Under the pieces are notes generated by a model. It made no database searches. It was given only the letters and a program-made list of their open reading frames with translations, and had not been told where the DNA came from. Source: Kitasatospora herbaricolor (GTDB lineage Bacteria > Actinomycetota > Actinomycetes > Streptomycetales > Streptomycetaceae). From it: DNA of 64,000 bases. A program made the translations under genes and the position numbers. The first letter of the stretch is position 1. Every line of letters starts with the position of its first letter. Positions 33,764-44,213 of this stretch are shown piece by piece. Location: contig NZ_JAUSVA010000002.1 in assembly GCF_030813695.1 (NCBI RefSeq), positions 6,843,501 through 6,907,500 of the forward strand, in the 5' to 3' direction.

Positions 33764-34339
33764 TCAGCGCGGCCGGCGGGTGGCGATGATGATCCCGGTG
33801 CCCACCGGGAGGTCGGTCAGCACCAGCCCGTCGTCCGCCGCCAGGGTGGCGCGGACGCCTGCTATCGCCCGGTGGTGCTCGGGCAGCTCGTAGCGCGCCG
33901 GGTCCATGTCGTCGAGCAGCAGGACGCCGCCGTCGGCCAGCGCCCGCAGGGTGAGGTCCAGGCCCGACCACTTGCCGCCCTCGGCGTCGGCGAAGATCAG
34001 GTCGAACCGGCCGAGCCCGGGCAGCAGGGCCTCGGCGTCGCCGGTGGTCAGGGTCGCCCAGGAGGGCAGGCCGGCGCTCGCGGCGAGCGCGGCGGTGTCC
34101 GGGTCCTGCTCGACGCTCAGCACGGTGGTGTCGGTGCGGCCGGCCAGGCCGTGGGTGATCCAGGCCAGCCCGACGCCGGCTCCCGTCCCGAGTTCGAGGA
34201 TCCGGCCGCCCGCCGGCACGGCGGCGGCCAGCACGGCGAGCAGCTCGCCGGCGACCCGCTCGCAGGAGTACGGGAAGGAGTGCTCGGCGGCCCGCCGGAC
34301 GGCGGCCTCCACGGGGGCGGGCAGGGGCGGGGTGGTCAT
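33764..34339 (-). CDS. Class I SAM-dependent O-methyltransferase
   Basis: 191 residues, minus strand. The SAM-binding motif I is ILELGTGAGVGLAWI, the acidic strand-2 end is VLSVEQDPDTA, and FDLIFADAEGGKW with LLLDDMDPARYELPEHH are the metal/substrate regions of COMT-like O-methyltransferases. Shorter than typical family members (about 220). Between the ParA promoter side and a divergent nucleotidyltransferase; substrate unknown. Confidence 0.82.
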   Translation of the reverse strand: MTTPPLPAPVEAAVRRAAEHSFPYSCERVAGELLAVLAAAVPAGGRILELGTGAGVGLAWITHGLAGRTDTTVLSVEQDPDTAALAASAGLPSWATLTTGDAEALLPGLGRFDLIFADAEGGKWSGLDLTLRALADGGVLLLDDMDPARYELPEHHRAIAGVRATLAADDGLVLTDLPVGTGIIIATRRPR

Positions 34340-34552
34340 GCGGCGGCTCCCGGGCTCACGGGGTGGACAAGACGTCGATCACGTCGGGTCGGTGAAGGAT
34401 AGTCAGGGCAGCGGGCGGGTCGGCACTCCTTTTCGGGGGCGGGCGGCGGCCCGGGGATCCGCTTCCGGAGGGGGCCGGCACCCCTGCGCGCGGCCCCGGC
34501 CCGGCGGAATTCCCGTCGCCCGTCGCGGGCGTCCCGTGAAACCCTGCCGGGC

Positions 34553-35374
34553 ATGGATCCGCAGCCCACCGCCCCGCGCGCCACCGCCCTGCAGCCCGCC
34601 GCCCCGCAGTCCGCCGACCGGGCACCGGTCGACCCGGCGCCCGTCGAGCAGGCCCGGCGCCTCGTCCGGGAGCTGTTCCCGGACGCGCTGGCGGCGGTGC
34701 TGGCCGGCTCCACCGCCCGGGGCCGGGCCACCGCCGGCAGCGACCTCGACATCGCGGTGCTGGTCCGGGACGGCGCCGGGACCCGCCGCGAGACCCTCCG
34801 CTTCGAGGGCCGGCTGGTCGAACTCTTCGTCCACACCCGGGCCGGGCTGGCGGAGCTCTTCGCGGCGGACGCCGCCACCCGGCGCGCCGTGCTCCAGGAC
34901 ATGTACCGGGACGGCCTGGTGCTCACCGACCCGCAGGGCGAGGCCGCCCGGGCCCGGGCGCTGGCCGAGGCGGACCTCCGGCAGGGGCCCCCGCCGCTGG
35001 CACCGGAGGCGGTCGGGACCAAGCGGTACGGGCTGACCGACGCGCTGGACGACCTGGCGGACGCCGCCGACCCGTTCGAGCGTCTGGCCGTCGCGGCCGT
35101 GGTCCTCGAAGGGGCCGCCGATCTGCTGCTGGACCACCACCGGGCGTGGACCGGCGGCGGCAAGTGGCTGCCGCGACGCCTGCTGGCGGCCGACCCGGAG
35201 CTCGGCGGCGCCCTGCTCGAAGGGCACCGGCTGCTGTGCGTCTCGGGGGAGCACGCGGCGCTCACCGCCGCGGCCTCGGAGGTCCTCGACCTCGTCGGCG
35301 GCCCGCTCCGTGAGGGGTACCGCAGGGCCTGGCGGGGCGTCATCGAGTCGGTCGCCGTGAAGGCGGGGCGCTGA
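34553..35374 (+). CDS. Nucleotidyltransferase-domain protein
   Basis: 273 residues. The nucleotidyltransferase motif is AVLAGSTARGRATAGSDLDIAVLV (GS...RG...SDxD) followed by LVELFVHT giving the third acidic position. The C-terminal part (LTDALDDLADAADPFERLAVAAVVLEGAADLLLDHH) is a helical HEPN-like bundle. The fusion resembles MNT/HEPN or aminoglycoside-type nucleotidyltransferases. It has no obvious partner gene. Leader and ribosome-binding site are weak; an Ala/Pro-rich N-terminal 25 residues may be dispensable. Confidence 0.78.
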   Translation: MDPQPTAPRATALQPAAPQSADRAPVDPAPVEQARRLVRELFPDALAAVLAGSTARGRATAGSDLDIAVLVRDGAGTRRETLRFEGRLVELFVHTRAGLAELFAADAATRRAVLQDMYRDGLVLTDPQGEAARARALAEADLRQGPPPLAPEAVGTKRYGLTDALDDLADAADPFERLAVAAVVLEGAADLLLDHHRAWTGGGKWLPRRLLAADPELGGALLEGHRLLCVSGEHAALTAAASEVLDLVGGPLREGYRRAWRGVIESVAVKAGR

Positions 35375-35503
35375 CGGTCGCCGGGGCGGTCCCGTCGCCG
35401 GCGGGGAGGCGACACGCCCGGGCCGCCACCCGGTTCGCCGGGCGGTGCCGGGAGCGCCCGGAGCCACCGCGCCGGCCGCCCGACGGGGGTCGGGAGCCGC
35501 CGG

Positions 35504-35539
35504 AACCCCTATCGCAACCCCTATGCCGACCCCTGACTT
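35504..35539. repeat. Short direct repeats upstream of mutA
   Basis: AACCCCTATCGC, AACCCCTATGCC and GACCCCTGACTT follow each other as three 12-base near-copies about 100-140 bases before the mutA start. Spacing of about one helical turn makes them candidate binding sites for a regulator. Confidence 0.45.
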
Positions 35540-35628
35540 GCGGGGCCCCGGAGACACTTTCCGCAGCACAGAGTGCATGGAGGGCAACGTCACACCGATT
35601 GGCCCTGCAGCCCGGAGCCGCCGGACCT

Positions 35629-35641
35629 TAATCTTCCCTCA
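35629..35641 (+). promoter_or_regulatory. Probable leaderless promoter of mutA
   Basis: TAATCT at 35629-35634 matches a -10 box and is followed by only six bases before ATG 35641. No purine-rich ribosome-binding site precedes the ATG. This arrangement, with transcription starting at or next to the A of the ATG, is typical of leaderless messages in Streptomyces. Confidence 0.5.
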
Positions 35642-37529
35642 TGACGGTCCCGCCCGAAGGGCTCCCTCTGGCCGCCGAGTTCCCGGACGCAACCCGCGAG
35701 CAATGGCAGCTCCTCGTCGAAGGCGTCCTGCGCAAGTCAGGCGCGCAGAACGTCGAAGGCGCACAGGCCGAGGACGCCCTCACCACCGAGCTTCAGGACG
35801 GGCTTCGCGCCCGCCCGCTGTACACCGCCGACGACACGGCGGCCGATCCCGGACATCCGGGCTTCCCGCCGTTCGTACGCGGCGGCCGGGCCCAGGGATC
35901 GGTCCTCTCCGGCTGGGACGTGCGGCAGCGCCACGCCCATCCGGACCCCCGGCGGTCGAACGAGGCGGTGCTCGCGGACCTGGAGAACGGCGTCACCAGC
36001 ATCTGGCTGGCCGTCGGGGCCGGCGGTGTGCCGGTCGACTCCCTGGACGAGGTCCTGACGGGCGTCTACCTGGACCTGGCGTCCGTGGTGCTCGACCCGG
36101 GCGCCGACTTCGTCGCCGCCGCCGGGCAGTTGCTCGCCCTGTACGCCCGGCGCGAGGTGCCGCCCCAGGAGGCCCGGGGCAACCTCGGCGCCGACCCGCT
36201 GGGCCTGCTGGCCCGCACCGGCAACGACGAGGACACCGACCGCCACCTCACCGACGCGGTGGCGCTGGCCGTCGACTGCGTGCGCGACCACCCGGGCCTG
36301 CGGGCGCTGACCGTGGACGCCCTCGCCCTGCACGACGCCGGTGCCTCGGCGGCCCAGGAGCTCGGCGCCTCGCTGGCCGCCGGCGTGGCCTACCTGCGGG
36401 AGCTGACCGCGGCCGGACTGACGGTCGACCAGGCCTGCGGGCAGCTGGAGTTCCGCTACGCCGCCACCGCCGACCAGTTCCTCACCATCGCCAAGTTCCG
36501 TGCCGCGCGCAGGCTCTGGGCCCGGGTCGCCCAGGTGGCCGGCGCCGCGCCGGAAGCGGCCGCGCAGCGCCAGCACGCCGTCACCTCCGGCGTGATGATG
36601 ACCGAGCGCGACCCCTGGGTGAACATGCTCCGCACCACGGTGGCCTGCCTGGCCGCCGGCGTCGGCGGCGCCGACGCGGTGAGCGTGCTCCCCTTCGACG
36701 ACGCCCTCGGCCTGCCGGACGCCTTCGCCCGCCGGATCGCCCGCAACACCCAGTCGATCCTGCTGGAGGAGTCCCACCTGGCCCGGGTGATCGACCCGGC
36801 CGGCGGCTCCTGGTACGTCGAGCAGCTCACCGACGAGCTGGCCCGGGCCGCCTGGGCCTGGTTCCAGGAGATCGAGCGGGCCGGCGGCCAGCGCGCCGCC
36901 CTGACCTCCGGGCTGATCCGCGAGACCGTCGCCGCCACCTGGGCCGAGCGCTCGGTCGACCTCGCGCACCGGCGCGAACCCATCACCGGAGTCAGCGAGT
37001 TCCCCAACCTCGGCGAGCAGCCGGTGGTCCGCGAGCAGGCCGCCGACCGCGGCCCGGCGCCGGCCGGCGGCCTGCCGAAGGTCCGGCGCGCGGAGGCCTT
37101 CGAGGCGCTGCGCACCCGCTCCGACGAGCGGCTGGCCGCGGCCGGCGCGCGCCCGTCCGTCTTCCTGGCCGCGATCGGCCCGGCGGCCGTGCACACCGGC
37201 CGGTCCTCCTTCGCCGCCAACCTCTTCCAGGCCGGCGGCCTGGCCACGGTGACCGGCGAGGGCGACGGCGCGGACGCGCTGGCCGAGGCCTTCACCGCCA
37301 GCGGCGCGAGCGTGGCCTGCCTCTGCTCCGGCGACAAGCTGTACGCCGAGCACGCCGAGGCCGTCGCCTCGGCCCTGAAGGCCGCCGGCGCGCGGCGGGT
37401 GCTGCTGGCCGGCAAGCCGGGCGAGCACCGCGAGGCGTACCAAAAGGCCGGGGTGGACGGATACGTCTTCGCGGGCTGCGACGCGGTCGCCGTCCTCACC
37501 TCGGTCCTCGACGAGATCGGAGCGGCACG

Positions 37530-37533
<4 letters not shown>
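35641..37533 (+). CDS. mutA: Methylmalonyl-CoA mutase small subunit
   Basis: 630 residues. The N-terminal mutase barrel includes ITGVSEFPNLGE and the substrate-binding barrel part LARVIDPAGGSWYVEQLTDELARAAW. The C-terminal B12-like domain (SVFLAAIGPAAVHTGRSSFAANLFQAGGL) lacks DxHxxG, as expected for the non-catalytic small subunit. The stop overlaps the GTG of mutB by three bases. With mutB it forms the heterodimer interconverting methylmalonyl-CoA and succinyl-CoA, which feeds methylmalonyl-CoA to polyketide extender pools or propionate catabolism. Confidence 0.95.
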
Positions 37534-39737
<2,204 letters not shown>

Positions 39738-39750
39738 GCCGCTGACGCCG

Positions 39751-40749
39751 ATGGCCAGGGCGATCGATCTCGACAGTTACGTCCAGGGGGTGCGGGACGG
39801 CTCGCGCGCGTACATCGCGCGGGCCATCACCCTGGTGGAGTCCACCCGGCCCGACCACCGGGCGCTCGCCCAGCGCCTGCTGGTCGAGCTGCTCCCGCAC
39901 AGCGGCAACGCGGTGCGGGTCGGCATCACCGGCGTCCCCGGCGTCGGCAAGTCCACCTTCATCGAGGCCCTGGGCACCATGCTCACCGGCCTCGGCCACC
40001 GGGTCGCGGTGCTCGCCGTCGACCCCTCCTCCAGCCGGACGGGCGGCTCCATCCTGGGCGACAAGACCCGGATGGAGAAGCTCGCCGTCGACCCGGCGGC
40101 CTTCGTGCGCCCCTCGCCGACCTCGGGCACTCTCGGCGGGGTGGCCCGGGCGACCCGCGAGAGCATGGTCGTGATGGAGGCCGCCGGCTACGACGTCGTG
40201 CTGGTGGAGACCGTCGGCGTCGGCCAGTCCGAGACCACCGTCGCGGGGATGGTCGACACCTTCCTGCTGCTCACCCTGGCCCGCACCGGCGACCAGCTCC
40301 AGGGCATCAAGAAGGGCGTCCTGGAGCTCGCCGACATCGTCGCCGTCAACAAGGCGGACGGCCCCCACGAGCTGGACGCCAAGGCCGCCGCCCGGGAACT
40401 GGCCGGCGCGCTGCGGCTGCTCCAGGCCCCGGACGCGGCCTGGAACCCGCCGGTCCTCACCTGCAGCGGCCGCGACGGCTCCGGGCTGGACGAGCTCTGG
40501 GAGCGGCTGCGGCAGCACCGGCAGATCCTCGACGCGACCGGCTCGCTGGAGGCCAAGCGGCGCGACCAGCAGATCGACTGGACCTGGGCGATGGTCCACG
40601 ACCAGCTGCTCTCCCAGCTCCGCGAGCACCCCGAGGTCCGACGCCTCACCCCCCTGCTGGAGCAGCAGGTCCGGGACGGCCGGCTGACCGCGACGCTGGC
40701 GGCCGAGCAGCTGCTGGCGGGCTTCCGCACACCGCGCGAGGACGGCTGA
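39751..40749 (+). CDS. meaB: Methylmalonyl-CoA mutase-associated GTPase (MeaB/ArgK)
   Basis: 332 residues, ATG 39751. Walker A is GVPGVGKSTFIEALG; switch and metal motifs include VDPSSSRTGGSILGDKTRM and VETVGVGQSE; the G4 motif is VNKADG. The C-terminal dimerisation arm is present (LREHPEVRRLTPLLEQQV). It loads and proofreads the cobalamin cofactor of MutAB. Position directly after mutB confirms the assignment. Confidence 0.95.
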   Translation: MARAIDLDSYVQGVRDGSRAYIARAITLVESTRPDHRALAQRLLVELLPHSGNAVRVGITGVPGVGKSTFIEALGTMLTGLGHRVAVLAVDPSSSRTGGSILGDKTRMEKLAVDPAAFVRPSPTSGTLGGVARATRESMVVMEAAGYDVVLVETVGVGQSETTVAGMVDTFLLLTLARTGDQLQGIKKGVLELADIVAVNKADGPHELDAKAAARELAGALRLLQAPDAAWNPPVLTCSGRDGSGLDELWERLRQHRQILDATGSLEAKRRDQQIDWTWAMVHDQLLSQLREHPEVRRLTPLLEQQVRDGRLTATLAAEQLLAGFRTPREDG

Positions 40750-40781
40750 CCGCCGGCCCTGCGGTGCTTCCCGCCCCGGGT

Positions 40782-40849
40782 GGGCCCACCCGGCCGCCGG
40801 GCCCACCCGGCCGCCGGGCCCACCCGGCCGCCGGGCCCACCCGGCCGTC
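40782..40849. repeat. Four tandem 17-bp repeats
   Basis: The unit GGGCCCACCCGGCCGCC starts at 40782, 40799, 40816 and 40833; the fourth copy has one change at its end. The array fills most of the gap between the convergent meaB and DUF4386 genes. Each unit contains the palindrome GGGCCC. It may act in termination or simply be a slippage array. Confidence 0.85.
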
Positions 40850-40864
40850 AGGTCACCGGGCCGT

Positions 40865-41581
40865 TCAGGCGGCCACGGGGACGGGTCGGCCGGCCGAGGT
40901 GGCGGGGGCGGCGGGGTCGAAGCCCTTGGCGACCAGCCGCACGGCCAGCGTCACCTCCCAGGCGAACACCGGCAGGGCCGCCAGCGACCCGGCGGTCGAG
41001 ACCTGCTCGTAGACGCCGAACAGCACGGCCGTCGCCGAGGCGCAGATCAGTGGCCCGCCGACCAGCCCGAGCACCGCCACGAACCGCGGCACCAGCCGTG
41101 AGCGGTACAGCAGGCAGGCGAGCACCAGGGTGTTGGCTCCGAGCACGAAGTTGGGGCCGAGGAGGAAGGCCCGGTCGTGGACCGCCACCAGGGCCCGGGC
41201 CACCGTGCGCACCGACGCGGCGTCGGGGCCCGCGGCGCCGGAAGCGAAGTCCTGCCGGAGGGTCACCACGGACAGGACGCTCACGATGCCGACGACGATG
41301 ACGGCGGCCTCCAGCAGGCGGGCGCAGGCGTAGCCGAGCGCGGCCCCCTCGTGCTGCCGCCGCAGGACGGGGTACAGCGTGACCCCGGTGCCGACGACCG
41401 CCGCCGCGAGGAGCAGCTCCAAGAGCGCCCCCAGGAACACCCGGCCGTCCGCGCCGGAGCCGGTCACGTAGTCGGCGCCCTTGAGGACGGGGCCGTACAG
41501 CACGAGGCCGCCGATCGCGGTGACCTCGGTGACAAGGAACAGGACACCCGCGACCGTCGCGGTCCGTCGGGTCGGTCTCAT
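40865..41581 (-). CDS. DUF4386-family membrane protein
   Basis: 238 residues, minus strand. Six hydrophobic segments are visible, beginning TATVAGVLFLVTEVTAIGGLVLYGPVL, then FLGALLELLLAAAVVGTGVTLYPVL and FVALNG-like helices typical of DUF4386 (for example DRAFLLGPNFVLGANTLVLACLLYRSRLVPRFVAVLG). Function of the family is unknown. Its promoter carries the operators of the divergent TetR regulator, so it is the likely target of that regulator. Confidence 0.88.
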   Translation of the reverse strand: MRPTRRTATVAGVLFLVTEVTAIGGLVLYGPVLKGADYVTGSGADGRVFLGALLELLLAAAVVGTGVTLYPVLRRQHEGAALGYACARLLEAAVIVVGIVSVLSVVTLRQDFASGAAGPDAASVRTVARALVAVHDRAFLLGPNFVLGANTLVLACLLYRSRLVPRFVAVLGLVGGPLICASATAVLFGVYEQVSTAGSLAALPVFAWEVTLAVRLVAKGFDPAAPATSAGRPVPVAA

Positions 41582-41600
41582 CCGGATACTCCCCTCGAAA

Positions 41601-41654
41601 GGTGTACGGCGTACACCTGGGACTCACGGTAGGCGTACGCCGTACACTCGTCAA
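41601..41654 (-). promoter_or_regulatory. DUF4386 promoter with two TetR-type operators
   Basis: On the minus strand TTGACG (41649-41654) and TACCGT (41626-41631) are separated by exactly 17 bases, a good promoter for the gene starting at 41581. Operator 1, GGTGTACGGCGTACACC (41601-41617), is a perfect palindrome just downstream of the predicted start point. Operator 2 (41633-41647) is the same core with one mismatch, inverted, filling the -35/-10 spacer. Both lie between the divergent DUF4386 and TetR genes, so repression of one or both is expected. Confidence 0.8.
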
Positions 41655-41697
41655 GCCGGTGCACCGCTCCGGCAGTCGAACCGAGGGAGTCCAGCAG

Positions 41698-42447
41698 ATG
41701 GCCCAGCAGACGGACGCGGCCCGCCGGGCCCCCCTGAGCAGGGACCGGGTGCTGCGCGCGGCGGTCGCGCTCGCCGACGCGACGGGGATCGAGGCGCTCA
41801 GCATGCGCCGGCTCGCCCAGGAGCTGGGCGTGGTCCCGATGGCGCTCTACAAGCACGTCGCCAACAAGGAGGAGCTGCTGGACGGCATGGTCGACGCGGT
41901 GGTCGGCGGGATCCATCCGCCGGACCCGGGCGCCGACTGGCGCGCCGCCGTCCGCGGGCGGGTCCTGGCGGCCCGGGAGGCGCTGCGCAGCCACCCCTGG
42001 GCCGCCCAGGTGATCCGGTCCCGGAGCGGCCCCACCCCGGCCCTGCTGGCCCACATGGACGCGGTGATCGGCCTCTTCCGGACCGGGGGCTTCTCGGTCG
42101 ACCTCACCCACCACGTGATGCACGCCCTGGGCGGCCGCATCCTCGGCTTCACCCAGGAGGTCTTCGACGCCCCGCCCGGCGCGGTGCCCGGCGCCGCGCC
42201 GGACGCCGCGCCGGACGCGCGGGCCGGTGAGCAGGCGGCGGCGTTCCAGCAGCTGGCGCAGCGGTACCCGTACGTCACGGAGCTGGCCGGGGCCACCGCC
42301 CACGACGACGACTCCGTGGTCGGCCGGGGCTGCGACGACCAGTTCGAGTTCGAGTTCGCCCTGGACCTCCTGCTGGACGGCTTCGAACGGCGCCGGGAGC
42401 AGGGCTGGACCTCGGCCCCCGGTGCGCCCGGCGGGCCGGCCCGCTGA
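41698..42447 (+). CDS. TetR-family transcriptional regulator
   Basis: 249 residues from ATG 41698, with GAGGGAG upstream; the frame is open back into the operator region and those starts are rejected. The N-terminal helix-turn-helix is LSMRRLAQELGVVPMALYKHVANKEELLDGMVD, of the TetR_C_1 (TetR/class with long C-terminus) subgroup. The C-terminal ligand domain has LTHHVMHALGGRILGFTQEVF and FEFALDLLLDGFERR. It very likely binds the two GTGTACGGCGTAC operators upstream and controls the divergent DUF4386 gene and itself. Confidence 0.9.
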   Translation: MAQQTDAARRAPLSRDRVLRAAVALADATGIEALSMRRLAQELGVVPMALYKHVANKEELLDGMVDAVVGGIHPPDPGADWRAAVRGRVLAAREALRSHPWAAQVIRSRSGPTPALLAHMDAVIGLFRTGGFSVDLTHHVMHALGGRILGFTQEVFDAPPGAVPGAAPDAAPDARAGEQAAAFQQLAQRYPYVTELAGATAHDDDSVVGRGCDDQFEFEFALDLLLDGFERRREQGWTSAPGAPGGPAR

Positions 42448-42476
42448 CCCGGCTTCCACCCCGGAACGCAACGGCA

Positions 42477-42530
42477 GCAGGCCCGCGGGCGCGGGACCGG
42501 CCGTCCGGTCCTCGGCGCCCACGGGCCTGC
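42477..42530. terminator. Hairpin between TetR and rhomboid genes
   Basis: Arms at 42477-42492 and 42515-42530 pair over 15 of 16 bases, with a smaller hairpin in the loop. It lies between convergent genes. Confidence 0.65.
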
Positions 42531-42551
42531 GGCCTGCGGGATGCGCGGGGG

Positions 42552-43511
42552 TCAGCCCCAGAGGCTGCGCCCGGCGAGATCGGCGGTCTGCACGAACACC
42601 AGGGCCGTCAGCAGCCCGAGGACGGCCAGCACCCCGGCCGCCTGGACCGGCACCCGGCCCCTGCGTGGCGCGAACACCAGCACCGAGCCGGCCGCGAACC
42701 CCGCCAGCAGCCCGCCGAGATGGCCCTGCCAGAAGGTGAAGCCGGCCGAGGCGACCAGCCAGATGATCGCCCCCACCAGCTGCCGGCCGCCGCCGAGGGG
42801 GTCGTGGTGCATCTTCCTGGTCATCAGGAAGTACGTGCCGACCAGTCCGAAGATCGCGCCGGACGCGCCGACCGCCGCCTCGTCCGGGGCGATCAGGTAC
42901 CCCAGGACCGACCCGCCGAGCAGGCCCACCAGATAGAGCGCCAGCAGCCGGACCCGGCCCAGCTGCTCCTCCACCACCCGTCCGAAGAGCCACAGCGAGT
43001 ACATGTTCATCAGGATGTGCAGGATGCCGAACTGCCCCTGGGTGGGCGGCAGGTGCAGGAAACCCGAGGTGACCAGCCGGTACCACTCGCCGTGCGCGAT
43101 CCCGATCTCGTGGAACCCCGGCGGCAGCAGATCGCCCTCGACGACGTACCGCAGGCCGTCCGGCCCGACCACACCCCGGCCGAGGCTGTCGAACCGGCCG
43201 ACGACACCCGGACGGATCAGTTCGAGGACGTAGACCAGCACGTTCACGGCGATCAGGACGTACGTCAGGAAGGGCGTGCCGATCGGCTTCCCGCCGAACA
43301 CCGTGCGGGCCTGACGGATGCTCCGGTGGCCCTCCTTCACGCACTCCGGGCACTGGTGGCCGACCGGTGCGTCCAGCATGCAGTCCGGGCAGATGTGGCG
43401 CTCGCAGCGGGTGCACCTGATGTACGACTCCCGGGACGGATGCCGGTAGCAGGTGGTGACGGGCTGCGCCCCGGGTGTCTGCGACCCCGGGGTGACGTGC
43501 GTGGCGTCCAT
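42552..43511 (-). CDS. Rhomboid-family intramembrane serine protease with zinc-finger N-terminus
   Basis: 319 residues, minus strand, ATG at 43511. A B-box-like zinc finger comes first (CYRHPSRESYIRCTRCERHICPDCM, CPECV), followed by a membrane domain. The catalytic serine lies in VGASGAIFGLVGTYFL and the catalytic histidine in WQGHLGGLLAGFAAG. Conserved FLHLPPTQGQFGILHILMNMYSLWLFG (the rhomboid L1 loop and HxxxN region) supports activity. It probably cleaves membrane-anchored substrates; the zinc finger may hold partners on the cytoplasmic side. Confidence 0.92.
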   Translation of the reverse strand: MDATHVTPGSQTPGAQPVTTCYRHPSRESYIRCTRCERHICPDCMLDAPVGHQCPECVKEGHRSIRQARTVFGGKPIGTPFLTYVLIAVNVLVYVLELIRPGVVGRFDSLGRGVVGPDGLRYVVEGDLLPPGFHEIGIAHGEWYRLVTSGFLHLPPTQGQFGILHILMNMYSLWLFGRVVEEQLGRVRLLALYLVGLLGGSVLGYLIAPDEAAVGASGAIFGLVGTYFLMTRKMHHDPLGGGRQLVGAIIWLVASAGFTFWQGHLGGLLAGFAAGSVLVFAPRRGRVPVQAAGVLAVLGLLTALVFVQTADLAGRSLWG

Positions 43512-43851
43512 GGAAGGGCTGGTCTCCGTACGGTTCCGGCTGGGCCCGGCGGCTCGTCCGCGGCCGGTGCAGCGAACAAGCTAGCGAACGGGCCGGGTGC
43601 CGGGAGCGGAGGGGCCGGACCCGCACCGGAGGCGGGGTGGCGGACGGTCAGGGAGGTGGCGGGCGGACGGCCGGTCGACGGCCGGATGCGCGCGGGGCGG
43701 GTCGCGGGACCGGCCCGGTCGGCCGGCCGCCGATGGGCCGACCGGGTTGCCGCGGAAAATCTTGCCGACGGGTGTCGATCCGCGTGCCGGCCGTTCGTGT
43801 AGAGGGTGGAAGGCCGGCACGGTGCCGGCCGCCGCAACCGGAGGAGGAGCC
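43512..43851. promoter_or_regulatory. Gap with candidate ECF42-type promoter before the DGPF gene
   Basis: 340 bases without a gene between the divergent rhomboid and DGPF genes. TGTCGA at 43773-43778 followed 17 bases later by CGTGTA (43796-43801) resembles the -35 element I recall for ECF42-group sigma factors, which are usually autoregulated through their DGPF gene. GGAGGAGGAG at 43840-43849 is the ribosome-binding site. Confidence 0.5.
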
Positions 43852-44205
43852 GTGAAGCAGTACCTGCTCAGCATCTACCAGCCCGACGGCGAGCTGCCCG
43901 CGCCCGAACTGCTCGACCGGGTGATGCGCGACCTCGACGTCCTCAACCAGGAGATCAGGGCGGCCGGGGCCTGGGTCTTCACCGGCGGGCTGCACCCCGC
44001 CGACACCGCCACCGTGGTGCGGGTCCGGGACGGCGCGATGCTCACCACCGACGGCCCGTACGCCGAGGGCAAGGAACACCTCGGGGGGTTCTGGGTGATC
44101 CGGGCGCCCGACCTCGACGCGGCGCTCGAATGGGGCCGCCGCGCGGCCCGGGCGACCACCCTGCCGATCGAGGTCCGGCCCTTCCAGGACGGACCCGAGG
44201 GCTGA
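43852..44205 (+). CDS. DGPF/YCII-related domain protein
   Basis: 117 residues from GTG 43852 with GGAGGAGGAG upstream. The YCII-like ferredoxin fold starts MKQYLLSIYQPDG, and the family motif reads TTDGPYAEGKEHLGGFWVI, a DGPF-type motif with Tyr for Phe. Such proteins are the constant genomic partner of ECF42 sigma factors, here encoded 8 bases downstream. A precise biochemical role is unknown. Confidence 0.88.
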   Translation: MKQYLLSIYQPDGELPAPELLDRVMRDLDVLNQEIRAAGAWVFTGGLHPADTATVVRVRDGAMLTTDGPYAEGKEHLGGFWVIRAPDLDAALEWGRRAARATTLPIEVRPFQDGPEG

Positions 44206-44213
44206 CCGCCGCG

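Noticed and set aside
35461..35640. Cobalamin riboswitch before the B12-dependent mutA
   Set aside because: No B12-box or conserved core elements were found, and the transcript appears leaderless.
40782..40849. CRISPR or iteron-type replication origin
   Set aside because: Only four 17-bp units, no spacers, no AT-rich region and no replication gene nearby.
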